Below, one piece after another: positions 1-6,483 of a stretch of 6,897 nt of DNA (within the stretch, counting starts at the first letter, position 1; every line of letters begins with the position of its first letter). Below the pieces are notes generated by a model, which was not told where the DNA came from, made no database searches, and saw nothing but the letters and a program-made list of their open reading frames with translations. The stretch lies in NCBI GenBank assembly GCA_029938185.1, contig JAOZVK010000314.1, positions 1-6,897 on the forward strand, given 5' to 3'. Made by a program: the position numbers and the translations under genes. This DNA comes from Bacteroidales bacterium. Lineage in GTDB: Bacteria; Bacteroidota; Bacteroidia; Bacteroidales; JAOZVK01.

Positions 1-1354
1 AAACTATATCGCCCGAATTAGCTAATATACATGCTGTTTTAATAGCTTCCTTTCTATTAGTAATTTTTATCACATTTTTTTTATTGAAACTATCAATTCC
101 TTTTACCATCTCATCAATTATATCTTCAGGGTTTTCGAATCGAGGATTGTCTGATGTTAATATAACTTTATCGCTACTAATTGCTGAAATTTTTGCCATA
201 ATTGGTCTTTTTTTGCTGTCTCTATTTCCACCTGCACCAACAACAGTTATTAGCTTTTGTTTTTTTCCTTTAGCTTTATTAATAGTGTTTAACACATTTT
301 CCAGAGCATCAGGAGTATGAGCATAATCAACAATACCAATAATATTTCCAATTTTAATTGTATCGAATCTGCCTTTAACAGAACTTAGTTCACTAATAAT
401 ACTTAGTACCTTTATTTTATCTTGGTTCAGAAGCATTGCTGTTGAATATATTGCAAGTATATTATATGCATTAAATTCACCAACAAACTGAGTGTACATA
501 TCAGTATTATTAATTGTTAAAAGCATTCCCGAAAAATCATTTTCTAAAATCGAAAGCCTATAATCAGCATCAGTTTTAACTGCATAGCTTCTTTTTAATG
601 CTTTAGTATTTTGTAGCATCACACTGCCATTTTTATCATCTATATTTGTTAATGCAAAACTATTTTCTGATAAATTATCAAAAAATTGTTTTTTTGTATA
701 TATATATTCTTTATATGTTTTGTGAAAATCTAAATGTTCATGGCTTATATTTGTAAAAACAGCTCCATTAAACTCAACACCAAATATTCGATTCAGGGCA
801 ATACCATGAGAGCTGACTTCCATAAAACAATATTCACATTTATTTTCAACCATATCATTTAACAGATAATTCAAATATATGGCATCGGGAGTTGTATGAT
901 ATGCTTTTTTTTCAATATCATTTACATAATTTGTAACAGTAGATATTAAGCCTACTTTGTAAGCAAGTCTTTTGAATAATTTATATAATAAAGTAGCTAT
1001 TGTTGTTTTTCCATTTGTGCCTGTTATGCCAATAAGTTTAATTTTTTTTGATGGATTATCATAAAAGTTTGAAGCAATAATGCATAGTGCTTCAGATGAA
1101 TCTTTCACTTTTATGTAACAAATATTTTTATCAATTTCATTTGGCAAGTTTTCACAAACTATTATTACTGCACCATTTAGTATTGACTTATTGATATATT
1201 TATGACCATCAGTACCAATGCCTTGCATAGCAACAAAAAGGCTGTTTTTGTTTACATTTCTCGAATCAAAATGAATATCGTTTATACTGATATTCATATT
1301 GCCAATTGATTTGTCAATGTTTATTCCTTTTAGTATGTTGTTTAGTTTTTTCAC
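1..1354 (-). CDS. murE: UDP-MurNAc-tripeptide synthetase MurE, meso-diaminopimelate type (3' end cut by window)
   Basis: Cytoplasmic ATP-dependent ligase that adds meso-diaminopimelate to UDP-MurNAc-L-Ala-D-Glu in peptidoglycan precursor synthesis. I translated 451 codons by hand from a GTG start; the frame stays open to the left edge. An N-terminal Mur domain with FDSR (residues 29-32) is followed by the ATP-binding loop GTNGKTT (112-118), HTTPDA (153-158), EVSSHG (179-184), NISHEHLDFH (202-211), a candidate carbamylated lysine near K221, the YAHTPDAL region (344-351) and GAGGNRDSKKRP (373-384). DNPRFE (402-407) is the signature of enzymes using meso-diaminopimelate rather than lysine. Family members are usually 480-490 residues, so about 30-40 are missing. 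The GTG directly follows the ftsI stop, and the protein opens VKKLNNILKGI, as MurE proteins do; the first in-frame ATG is codon 20 and would cut into the domain. Confidence 0.95.
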   Translation of the reverse strand, partial: MKKLNNILKGINIDKSIGNMNISINDIHFDSRNVNKNSLFVAMQGIGTDGHKYINKSILNGAVIIVCENLPNEIDKNICYIKVKDSSEALCIIASNFYDNPSKKIKLIGITGTNGKTTIATLLYKLFKRLAYKVGLISTVTNYVNDIEKKAYHTTPDAIYLNYLLNDMVENKCEYCFMEVSSHGIALNRIFGVEFNGAVFTNISHEHLDFHKTYKEYIYTKKQFFDNLSENSFALTNIDDKNGSVMLQNTKALKRSYAVKTDADYRLSILENDFSGMLLTINNTDMYTQFVGEFNAYNILAIYSTAMLLNQDKIKVLSIISELSSVKGRFDTIKIGNIIGIVDYAHTPDALENVLNTINKAKGKKQKLITVVGAGGNRDSKKRPIMAKISAISSDKVILTSDNPRFENPEDIIDEMVKGIDSFNKKNVIKITNRKEAIKTACILANSGDIV

Positions 1355-3475
1355 TTAGCCTAATTCTAATATTATTTCTGCACCTTTTACTATTTTTGCA
1401 CCTGCACTTATTGATTGTTTTCTAACAATACCTCTACCTTTGATTTGTACTTTTAAACCAACAGACTCCAGTATATATATGGCATCTCTAAGTCCCATAC
1501 CTTCAACTTTGGGTACTTTATTTTTTTTTACAAATCGGTTTTGATATTCAATATATTTTTTATGCTTTTTTATAACAACCCAGTTTGAATTAACATCTTT
1601 GTCGTATGTAGGAATATTTAAATATTTGAATATATAATCTAAATCATACCTATATCCATCTTTTGTATATGGAACATCTGGTTCTTTTTTACTTATTAGT
1701 TTACTATCTTCGTCGGATAATTCGACATTACTTGCGTATAGTTTATCTGCAATTTTTTTAAATACTGGACCTGCTACAATATTTCCATAATATTGCTTGT
1801 TGGTTGGTGTATTTATAACTACAATACATGTATATTTTGGTTTATCAGCTGGAAAATAACCTACAAACGATGCTTGATATGATACTTCCTTATCTTTTAA
1901 TTTATAACCTGATTGCCCAAAAGCTAATTGAGAAGTTCCTGTTTTTCCAGCAATTTTATAATTTGAATTTCTAAGATTTCTTGCAGTACCATTTTCAACT
2001 ACACCTTTGAGCATTTTTTTCACTTTTATTATTGTTTCTTTTGAGCAAATTGATGGATTTATGATTTCTGTTTCATAAGTTTTTACAATATTTCCGTGTT
2101 GTCTTAATGCTTTTACAAATTTGGGTTTAATCATAACACCGTCATTAGCAATAGCATTATAAAAAGCTAAAATTTGTAAAGGAGTCATATGTAACTCATA
2201 ACCAATTGATAATTGTGGTAAAGATATTCCCGACCATAATGTATCGTCAGGATACTTTATATAGGGGCTTCCTTCGCCTTTTATTTCGACATTTAATTTG
2301 TCATTTAAATTCATACTATACAATCGGTCAATAAATTTTGTAGGTTGTTTTTTGTAATTATTATATATAATTTTAGTTATTCCAACATTTGACGATACTT
2401 CTATTACTTTTTTAACAGTTATTTTTCCGTGTCCACCAACTTTAGAATCTCTAATTGTAAATCCACTATATTGTACAACACCATTTCCTGTTTCAATTGA
2501 ATCATAGAGGTCTACATAGCCATCTTCTAATGCTACTATTATTGATGCTAGCTTGAATGTAGAACCAGGTTCTGTGCTTTCACCAACCGCATAATTATAA
2601 TGTTCGGCATATTTTCCCTCTTCAATTTTTTTCAAATTTGCTATTGCCTTTACTTCTCCTGATTTAACCTCCATCAAAATTACAGTTCCATGTTCTGCAT
2701 TGTGTTTAACAAGCTGGTTGTAAAGAGCTTTTGCAGCAACATCTTGTATATTTACATCAATAGCAGTAATTACATCATTTCCGGGAACTGGCTCTATTTC
2801 GTTGTCATCGCTCAATGGCATCCAAACATTACCCGATAATTTTTGCATTAATCTTATCCCCTCTGTTCCACTAAGTTCATTATTATATGCTCCTTCTATT
2901 CCAACAATATTACCCGATTCTCCTTTACTTGTATATCCAATAGTTCGGCTAGCTAAACCTAAATGAGGTTTTATTCTTTTATTATACTTTTTAACAATAA
3001 AACCACCTTTATATTTACCAAGCTTGAAAATTGGAAATTTTTTTATTCTTTTTAATTGAGTATAATCTACTCTCTTGTTTATTAGATGGTATCTTGCACC
3101 ATTTTTGCGAGCCTCTATTAGTTCGTCACTATAATCTTGTTCGGTTTTATCATTAAAAATCTCCGCCAAACAATAGGCAAGTGTATCAACATTGTTATTA
3201 AAAATTGTATTAGTTAAACCATCTGATTTTAAGTCCATTCTTATTTCATAATATGGTATAGAACTAGCCAATATTCTTCCATCGGAAGCACATATGTCTC
3301 CTCGGTCTGGTTTAATTGTTATATCTTTGTATGTGATAACATTAGCTTTTTCAGTCCAAATATCTTTTTCCCAAAATTGCAAATAAACTATCTTACCAAT
3401 AATAAATATAGATATAAGCAATATACCTATGTATATTACAGCTAATCTCCATACTATATCATCTTTTAATTGCAT
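1355..3475 (-). CDS. ftsI: Division-specific peptidoglycan transpeptidase FtsI (PBP3) with C-terminal PASTA domain
   Basis: Class B penicillin-binding protein of 706 residues that cross-links septal peptidoglycan. It has a short cytoplasmic N-terminus, one membrane anchor (about residues 10-31), then the dimerisation domain with the RGD-I-A-DGR-LA motif (58-70). The transpeptidase domain has all three catalytic motifs: STFK (305-308, nucleophile S305), SSN (361-363) and KTG (511-513). After a lysine-rich linker the last 55 or so residues (from about 652, NKVPKVEGMGLRDAI) form one PASTA domain, which is common in Bacteroidota FtsI. The start is well set: it lies 1 nt after the ftsL-like stop, behind an AAGGAG ribosome binding site. 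Its TAA stop touches the murE GTG, so the three genes are surely co-transcribed. The place in the dcw cluster argues for the septal rather than the elongation enzyme. Confidence 0.96.
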   Translation of the reverse strand: MQLKDDIVWRLAVIYIGILLISIFIIGKIVYLQFWEKDIWTEKANVITYKDITIKPDRGDICASDGRILASSIPYYEIRMDLKSDGLTNTIFNNNVDTLAYCLAEIFNDKTEQDYSDELIEARKNGARYHLINKRVDYTQLKRIKKFPIFKLGKYKGGFIVKKYNKRIKPHLGLASRTIGYTSKGESGNIVGIEGAYNNELSGTEGIRLMQKLSGNVWMPLSDDNEIEPVPGNDVITAIDVNIQDVAAKALYNQLVKHNAEHGTVILMEVKSGEVKAIANLKKIEEGKYAEHYNYAVGESTEPGSTFKLASIIVALEDGYVDLYDSIETGNGVVQYSGFTIRDSKVGGHGKITVKKVIEVSSNVGITKIIYNNYKKQPTKFIDRLYSMNLNDKLNVEIKGEGSPYIKYPDDTLWSGISLPQLSIGYELHMTPLQILAFYNAIANDGVMIKPKFVKALRQHGNIVKTYETEIINPSICSKETIIKVKKMLKGVVENGTARNLRNSNYKIAGKTGTSQLAFGQSGYKLKDKEVSYQASFVGYFPADKPKYTCIVVINTPTNKQYYGNIVAGPVFKKIADKLYASNVELSDEDSKLISKKEPDVPYTKDGYRYDLDYIFKYLNIPTYDKDVNSNWVVIKKHKKYIEYQNRFVKKNKVPKVEGMGLRDAIYILESVGLKVQIKGRGIVRKQSISAGAKIVKGAEIILELG

Positions 3476-3476
3476 T

Positions 3477-3809
3477 TTAGTCTCCTTTTGTTATTACTAT
3501 TTTTTTGTGTGGTCTTTTAGGCTCATGCAAATTTAATCCATGTTCTCTTACCATTTTTAAAACCTCCGATTCTTTGCTTAAAAACATTATTCTCGAAGCA
3601 ATTGTGATAGATTCAGACCTAAGTTCTTTCAATTCTTTTTGAATACTAACCGTGTCTCTAACAACCTTTTCAGCATGGTATCTATTTCCAATATAGACTA
3701 TTGCAAGTACTGTTATGAATAATACAAAAGGTAATTGTCGTATCACCTTATCTTCGGTTAGTATTGTTCCATCTATTATTTGCTTTAATATATCTTTTTG
3801 ATTTTGCAT
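3477..3809 (-). CDS. ftsL: FtsL-like cell division protein (Bacteroidota type)
   Basis: Small bitopic membrane protein of 110 residues. About 25 polar N-terminal residues are followed by one membrane segment (about 26-42, LPFVLFITVLAIVYIG), a heptad-like stretch rich in E, K, L and I suited to a coiled coil (about 45-85) and a short basic tail. This topology, the size and the place between rsmH and ftsI are those of FtsL, which in characterised bacteria joins FtsB/DivIC to recruit and activate FtsW-FtsI. Sequence conservation in this family is low, so the call rests on topology and gene order. No good ribosome binding site precedes the ATG. The 96 nt between rsmH and this gene are almost entirely a repeat element that ends 6 nt before the start codon. 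Confidence 0.85.
   Translation of the reverse strand: MQNQKDILKQIIDGTILTEDKVIRQLPFVLFITVLAIVYIGNRYHAEKVVRDTVSIQKELKELRSESITIASRIMFLSKESEVLKMVREHGLNLHEPKRPHKKIVITKGD
3480..3489 (-). promoter_or_regulatory. Shine-Dalgarno site for ftsI
   Basis: On the minus strand AAAAGGAGAC overlaps the last codons of the ftsL-like gene, and its AAGGAG core ends 6 nt before the ftsI ATG. It is the one strong Shine-Dalgarno match at a gene start in this window; the other starts have only A/T-rich leaders, as is usual in Bacteroidota. It fixes the ftsI start and suggests translational coupling through the TAAAATG junction. Confidence 0.75.
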
Positions 3810-3815
3810 AATTTC

Positions 3816-3922
3816 TATAAGTACTGTTACAAAAGTTTTTCGACATTTACTTATTCGTAACTTTTTGATTAAGTTATTTTTATACTAATGCGTAAGCAAC
3901 TATAATTAGATAGAAGACCTTA
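3816..3922 (-). repeat. 107-bp repeat element, copy A (rsmH 3' end to ftsL leader)
   Basis: Read on the minus strand this begins TAAGGTCTTC and ends AGTACTTATA. It aligns without gaps to copy C (6481-6587) with 10 mismatches in 107 by my count, about 91% identity; the last 41 bases or so are identical. The left hairpin arm is altered: GACCT has become TATCT, so the 5-bp stem loses one pair and gains a G-U pair. The right hairpin (ATAAGTA / TACTTAT at 3817-3854, with inner TGT/ACA and AAAA/TTTT pairs) is intact. The first 17 bases lie inside rsmH and supply its last codons and stop. The remainder fills the gap to the ftsL-like gene. Confidence 0.9.
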
Positions 3923-4820
3923 ATATCTTTTCAGCTATTCTTAATTTTGCACTTCTTGCTCTGTTATTTTGGCTTATTTCTGATTCGCTTGCAACAATAA
4001 TTTTCCTATTAATTGCTTTTAATGGAGCTAATATATTTCCATAAAAATCTTTCTCAACTTCACCATAGAATTTTCCCGATTTAATATAATTTTTAACAAG
4101 TCTGTCTTCGAGCGAATGGTATGTTATTACAACAAGCCTTCCTTTATCATTTAATAATGAATTTGCATCTTGAAGCAATATTTTAAGAACATCAAGCTCT
4201 GCATTAATCTCAATTCGTAGTGCTTGGAACACTTTAGCCAAATATTTATGTCTATATCTTTCAGGAGTACATAACTTAATAGTTTCTTTAAAATGTTCTA
4301 TTTTATCAAATTTTTCATGTATTCTTTTGTTTATAATTGTTTTAGTCAATTTATAGTAATTTTTTATTTCACCATAATTTTTAAATATAAACAACAATTG
4401 CTTTTCAGTATATTGATTTAGAACATCAGCAGCCGAAAGCTTTAAGCCATTATTCATTCTCATATCCAGCTTTGCATCATGTCTAAAAGAAAAACCTCTT
4501 TCTGGACTATCAAACTGATGCGATGAAACGCCTAAATCTGCAACAATTCCATCAACCTTAGTAATATTATAGAATTTTAAATAATTTTTGATATACTTAA
4601 AATTTCCTCTTATAAATGTTAAATTCTTATTTTCAATTAAATTTTTTTCGGCATCTTTATCTTGGTCAAAAGCAAACAGCTGTCCATCAGTAAGATTACT
4701 TAATATTTCGTTTGAGTAGCCTCCTCCTCCGAATGTTACATCTACATATATTCCATTTGGATTAATATTTAATCCTTCTATGCTTTTTTTTAGTAAAACC
4801 GGAATATGATATGATGACAT
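3906..4820 (-). CDS. rsmH: 16S rRNA (cytosine(1402)-N4)-methyltransferase RsmH (MraW)
   Basis: S-adenosylmethionine-dependent enzyme of 304 residues that N4-methylates C1402 in the decoding centre of 16S rRNA. Family signatures are all present: HIPVLL (5-10), the SAM-binding loop VDVTFGGGGYSNEIL (26-40), FDQD (51-54), DGIVADLGVSSHQFD (90-104) with PERGFSFR (106-113) and LDMRMN (118-123), KVFQALRIEIN (196-206), ITYHSLEDR (232-240) and the C-terminal NNRARSAKLRIAEKI (285-299). The ATG opens MSSYHIPVLL, the usual start. The family normally ends soon after RIAEKI; here LRSSI and the stop are read from repeat copy A, so the last few residues look like an acquired tail. The leader before the gene, 185 nt after mraZ, holds repeat copy B and an 8-bp tandem repeat. 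Confidence 0.97.
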   Translation of the reverse strand: MSSYHIPVLLKKSIEGLNINPNGIYVDVTFGGGGYSNEILSNLTDGQLFAFDQDKDAEKNLIENKNLTFIRGNFKYIKNYLKFYNITKVDGIVADLGVSSHQFDSPERGFSFRHDAKLDMRMNNGLKLSAADVLNQYTEKQLLFIFKNYGEIKNYYKLTKTIINKRIHEKFDKIEHFKETIKLCTPERYRHKYLAKVFQALRIEINAELDVLKILLQDANSLLNDKGRLVVITYHSLEDRLVKNYIKSGKFYGEVEKDFYGNILAPLKAINRKIIVASESEISQNNRARSAKLRIAEKILRSSI

Positions 4821-4842
4821 TATATTTATACTTTAAAAGGTT

Positions 4843-4898
4843 CAATTATTCAATGATACAATGGTACAATGATACAATGATACAATGGTACAATATTT
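4843..4898. repeat. 8-bp tandem repeat, CAATGRTA x7
   Basis: Seven consecutive 8-bp units on the plus strand. Five fit CAATGRTA (GATA, GGTA, GATA, GATA, GGTA), flanked by decayed end units CAATTATT (4843-4850) and CAATATTT (4891-4898). On the coding strand it reads as TATCATTG/TACCATTG repeats, and it ends 22 nt before the rsmH start codon. It lies in the transcribed leader between mraZ and rsmH, directly after repeat copy B. The unit length is not a multiple of three, and no gene crosses it. Such arrays can change length by replication slippage. Confidence 0.9.
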
Positions 4899-4900
4899 TG

Positions 4901-5008
4901 ATTTAAGTAGTATAACAAAAATTTTTTTGTATTCGACTTCTTGTAATTAACTATATAATAGTAGTTTATAAGAATACGTAAGCAACATTAAATAGGTCAA
5001 AGACCTTA
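4901..5008 (-). repeat. About 108-bp repeat element, copy B (mraZ stop to rsmH leader)
   Basis: On the minus strand it starts TAAGGTCTTTGACC, where the TAA is the mraZ stop, and carries the conserved GTTGCTTACG block. The first 32 bases differ from copy D at one position and from copy C at three. The left hairpin is perfect (aggtc 4994-4998 / gacct 5002-5006, loop of three). The middle is strongly diverged, but the right end still folds: AAGAAGT pairs with ACTACTT (one mismatch) around a stem of ATACAAAAA with TTTTTGTTAT (4905-4942). Total length matches copies A and C within 1 nt. Confidence 0.82.
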
Positions 5009-5455
5009 ATTATTTCCTAATATTTTTTCGGCTAAATCGGCAAAATCGTTTTCTTTTTCTTCTTGTAATTCATAATTTTCTTTTGACCAGATTTCAATTT
5101 TCCTATCTTGCCCAGACATATATATTTCTTTACTAATATCAACCAATTCGGCTAACCTCTTAGGAATAAGCAATCTACTATTTGAATCTAAAGTAAGTTC
5201 TGCTGTACCTCTATAAAAAGCTCTAAGAAATTTGCTATGTTCCTTATTATAAGGATTAATTTTACTTCTAATTAAATTGTTTTGCCTTTCCCACTCTTCC
5301 ATTGAATACAAAACCAAACATTTTTCGTAAATATCTTTTTTTATAACAAACCTATCATTAACAGTAATTGGCATCTGTTTTTTAAAAGCAACAGGTAGCA
5401 CAACTCTGTTTTTAGAGTCAAGTTTACATATATAATCTCCAATAAAGCTTGTCAT
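5006..5455 (-). CDS. mraZ: Transcriptional regulator MraZ
   Basis: DNA-binding protein of 149 residues, within the usual 140-155. It is made of two SpoVT-AbrB-like swapped-hairpin halves. The first has the DxKxR motif with its proline, DSKNRVVLP (13-21), the second DSNSRLLIP (90-98). The glycine usual in both motifs (DxKGR) is N16 and S93 here, a mild variation. In studied bacteria MraZ forms a ring-shaped oligomer that binds TGGG-type direct repeats upstream of its own gene and controls the dcw operon. It is the first gene of the cluster. A matching two-unit operator lies 61-75 nt upstream of its start. The start MTSFIGDY fits the family (M..IG.Y.C..D). Its TAA stop is also the first three bases of repeat copy B. 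Confidence 0.96.
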   Translation of the reverse strand: MTSFIGDYICKLDSKNRVVLPVAFKKQMPITVNDRFVIKKDIYEKCLVLYSMEEWERQNNLIRSKINPYNKEHSKFLRAFYRGTAELTLDSNSRLLIPKRLAELVDISKEIYMSGQDRKIEIWSKENYELQEEKENDFADLAEKILGNN

Positions 5456-5478
5456 AACAAATGCTATTATTTATGGTG

Positions 5479-5486
5479 TAAAGTTA
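5479..5486 (-). promoter_or_regulatory. Possible -7 element for mraZ
   Basis: TAACTTTA on the minus strand matches the Bacteroidota -7 consensus TAnnTTTG at all but the last base. It sits 23 nt before the mraZ ATG, giving a very short leader. I see no convincing TTTG at the -33 position, which falls near the T10 run and AAATG, so this is only a candidate. The MraZ operator would lie at or just upstream of the -33 region. Confidence 0.3.
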
Positions 5487-5515
5487 TTAAAAAAAAAACA
5501 TTTTAATACATTTCG

Positions 5516-5530
5516 CCCCACTTTTTACCA
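5516..5530 (-). promoter_or_regulatory. MraZ operator (two TGG boxes, 10-bp period)
   Basis: The minus strand reads TGGTAAAAAGTGGGG: TGGTA (5530-5526) and TGGGG (5520-5516) with starts 10 bp apart. Known MraZ sites are TGGGN direct repeats separated by 5 nt, the same geometry. The site lies in the intergenic region before mraZ, where autoregulation is expected. It also lies one base away from the TTTG box of the promoter reading the other way, so it could affect both directions. A third box in phase is not clear. Confidence 0.65.
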
Positions 5531-5531
5531 C

Positions 5532-5562
5532 TTTGTTTTAACAATATTTATATATATTTTTG
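5532..5562 (+). promoter_or_regulatory. Bacteroidota-type promoter for the acyltransferase gene
   Basis: TTTG (5532-5535) and TATTTTTG (5555-5562) are separated by 19 nt, an exact match to the Bacteroidota primary sigma consensus TTTG-N19-TAnnTTTG. Transcription would begin around 5568-5572, leaving an A/T-rich leader of about 90 nt before the ATG at 5659. In such AT-rich sequence chance matches occur, but the spacing and position are right. Confidence 0.6.
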
Positions 5563-5658
5563 TTATAATCTTATATACAATTACATGTATGTGTGTTTTT
5601 ATTTTAAAAAAAAATATATTTTTTTACTTTTTATAGAATATTTATAAGTAATAATATT

Positions 5659-6483
5659 ATGATAAAAGAACATGAACTATTTATTGATATTGACAAAATA
5701 TTAAAAAAAAAGAATTCAAAATTATATAAATTACTACCAGAGTTTTCAATTCGGTATATAAAAAAAACTGTTCGGCAAGATGAACTCAACTATATTATTG
5801 ATTCATGGGGACACTTAGGTGGTTTAGAATTTTTAGATAAAATACTGAAATATTTTAATATTACTTCTGAAATAAAAGGTATTGAAAAGTTACCTAAAAA
5901 TAAAAAAAGTATTTTTGTTGCAAATCACCCGATTGGAGGAATGGACGGAATGGTTTTTATGCACGAAATGGGTAAAATTTATGGACCTACAAAATCAATA
6001 ATAAATGATATATTGATGAGTATTAAAGGATTAAGTCCTTTATTTATAGGTGTAAACAAACATGGAGGAACTCCAAGGGAAACACTTTTAGAATTAGATA
6101 AAGTTTTTTCTTCTGATATTCCAATATTGATATTTCCAGCAGGATTGGCATCTCGCAAAGTGAATGGAAAAATCGAAGATTTGGAATGGAAAAAAACTTT
6201 TATTACCAGAGCTATACATTACAAAAGAGATGTTGTCCCAATCCATATAAATGGTAGATTATCGGATTTTTTTTACAATATATCAAAAATTAGAACTTTC
6301 TTTGGAATTAAAACAAATCTTGAAATGTTGTATCTATCAGATGAAACTTTTAAGCAAGCAAAAAAACATTTTATTTTATCAGTAGGTGATACTATTTCAT
6401 ATGAAAGCTTTGATAAATCGAAAAAACATATTGAATGGGCACAGGTAGTCAAAAATAAATTATACCAGATACCACAAATGTAA
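5659..6483 (+). CDS. Lysophospholipid acyltransferase-like protein (LPLAT superfamily, HX5D type)
   Basis: Predicted acyltransferase of 274 residues, probably moving an acyl chain onto a lyso- or amino-acid lipid at the inner face of the membrane. The catalytic block is VANHPIGGMDGMVF (87-100), with H90 and D96 spaced HX5D rather than the common HX4D. This spacing is typical of a Bacteroidota subgroup rather than a lost residue. The second family block FPAGLASRK (159-167) with IEDLEWKKTFI (172-182) follows. I see no clear membrane segment, so it is likely peripheral. The substrate is not shown by the sequence: PlsC-like 1-acylglycerol-3-phosphate acylation and O-acylation of an ornithine- or glycine-type lipid (OlsA/GlsA-like) are both possible. 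The partner N-acyltransferase is not in the window. No Shine-Dalgarno site is present. The TAA stop forms the start of repeat copy C. Confidence 0.85.
   Translation: MIKEHELFIDIDKILKKKNSKLYKLLPEFSIRYIKKTVRQDELNYIIDSWGHLGGLEFLDKILKYFNITSEIKGIEKLPKNKKSIFVANHPIGGMDGMVFMHEMGKIYGPTKSIINDILMSIKGLSPLFIGVNKHGGTPRETLLELDKVFSSDIPILIFPAGLASRKVNGKIEDLEWKKTFITRAIHYKRDVVPIHINGRLSDFFYNISKIRTFFGIKTNLEMLYLSDETFKQAKKHFILSVGDTISYESFDKSKKHIEWAQVVKNKLYQIPQM

Noticed and set aside
84..320. Plus-strand open frame of 78 codons
   Set aside because: It is antisense to murE, where the conserved GAGGNRD and DNPRFE motifs are encoded; it has no recognisable domain or start signal.
3816..3922. Classic MITE with terminal inverted repeats
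   Set aside because: The two ends (TAAGGTC and the complement of ACTTATA) do not match beyond a few bases, and no clear flanking duplication is seen at copies A, B or C.
3906..4820. Frameshift or truncation of rsmH caused by the repeat
   Set aside because: All conserved motifs through RIAEKI are in one frame; only a few residues after the conserved end come from the repeat.
3816..5008. Repeats as a CRISPR array
   Set aside because: Copies are about 107 bp, unevenly spaced, in both orientations, and separated by whole genes; there are no regular spacers or cas genes.
5563..5590. Further repeat right end in the mraZ-acyltransferase gap
   Set aside because: TTTTTGTTATA also occurs in copy B, but neither the ACTTA end nor any left part is present, and the match overlaps a promoter -7 box; chance is likely in this AT-rich stretch.
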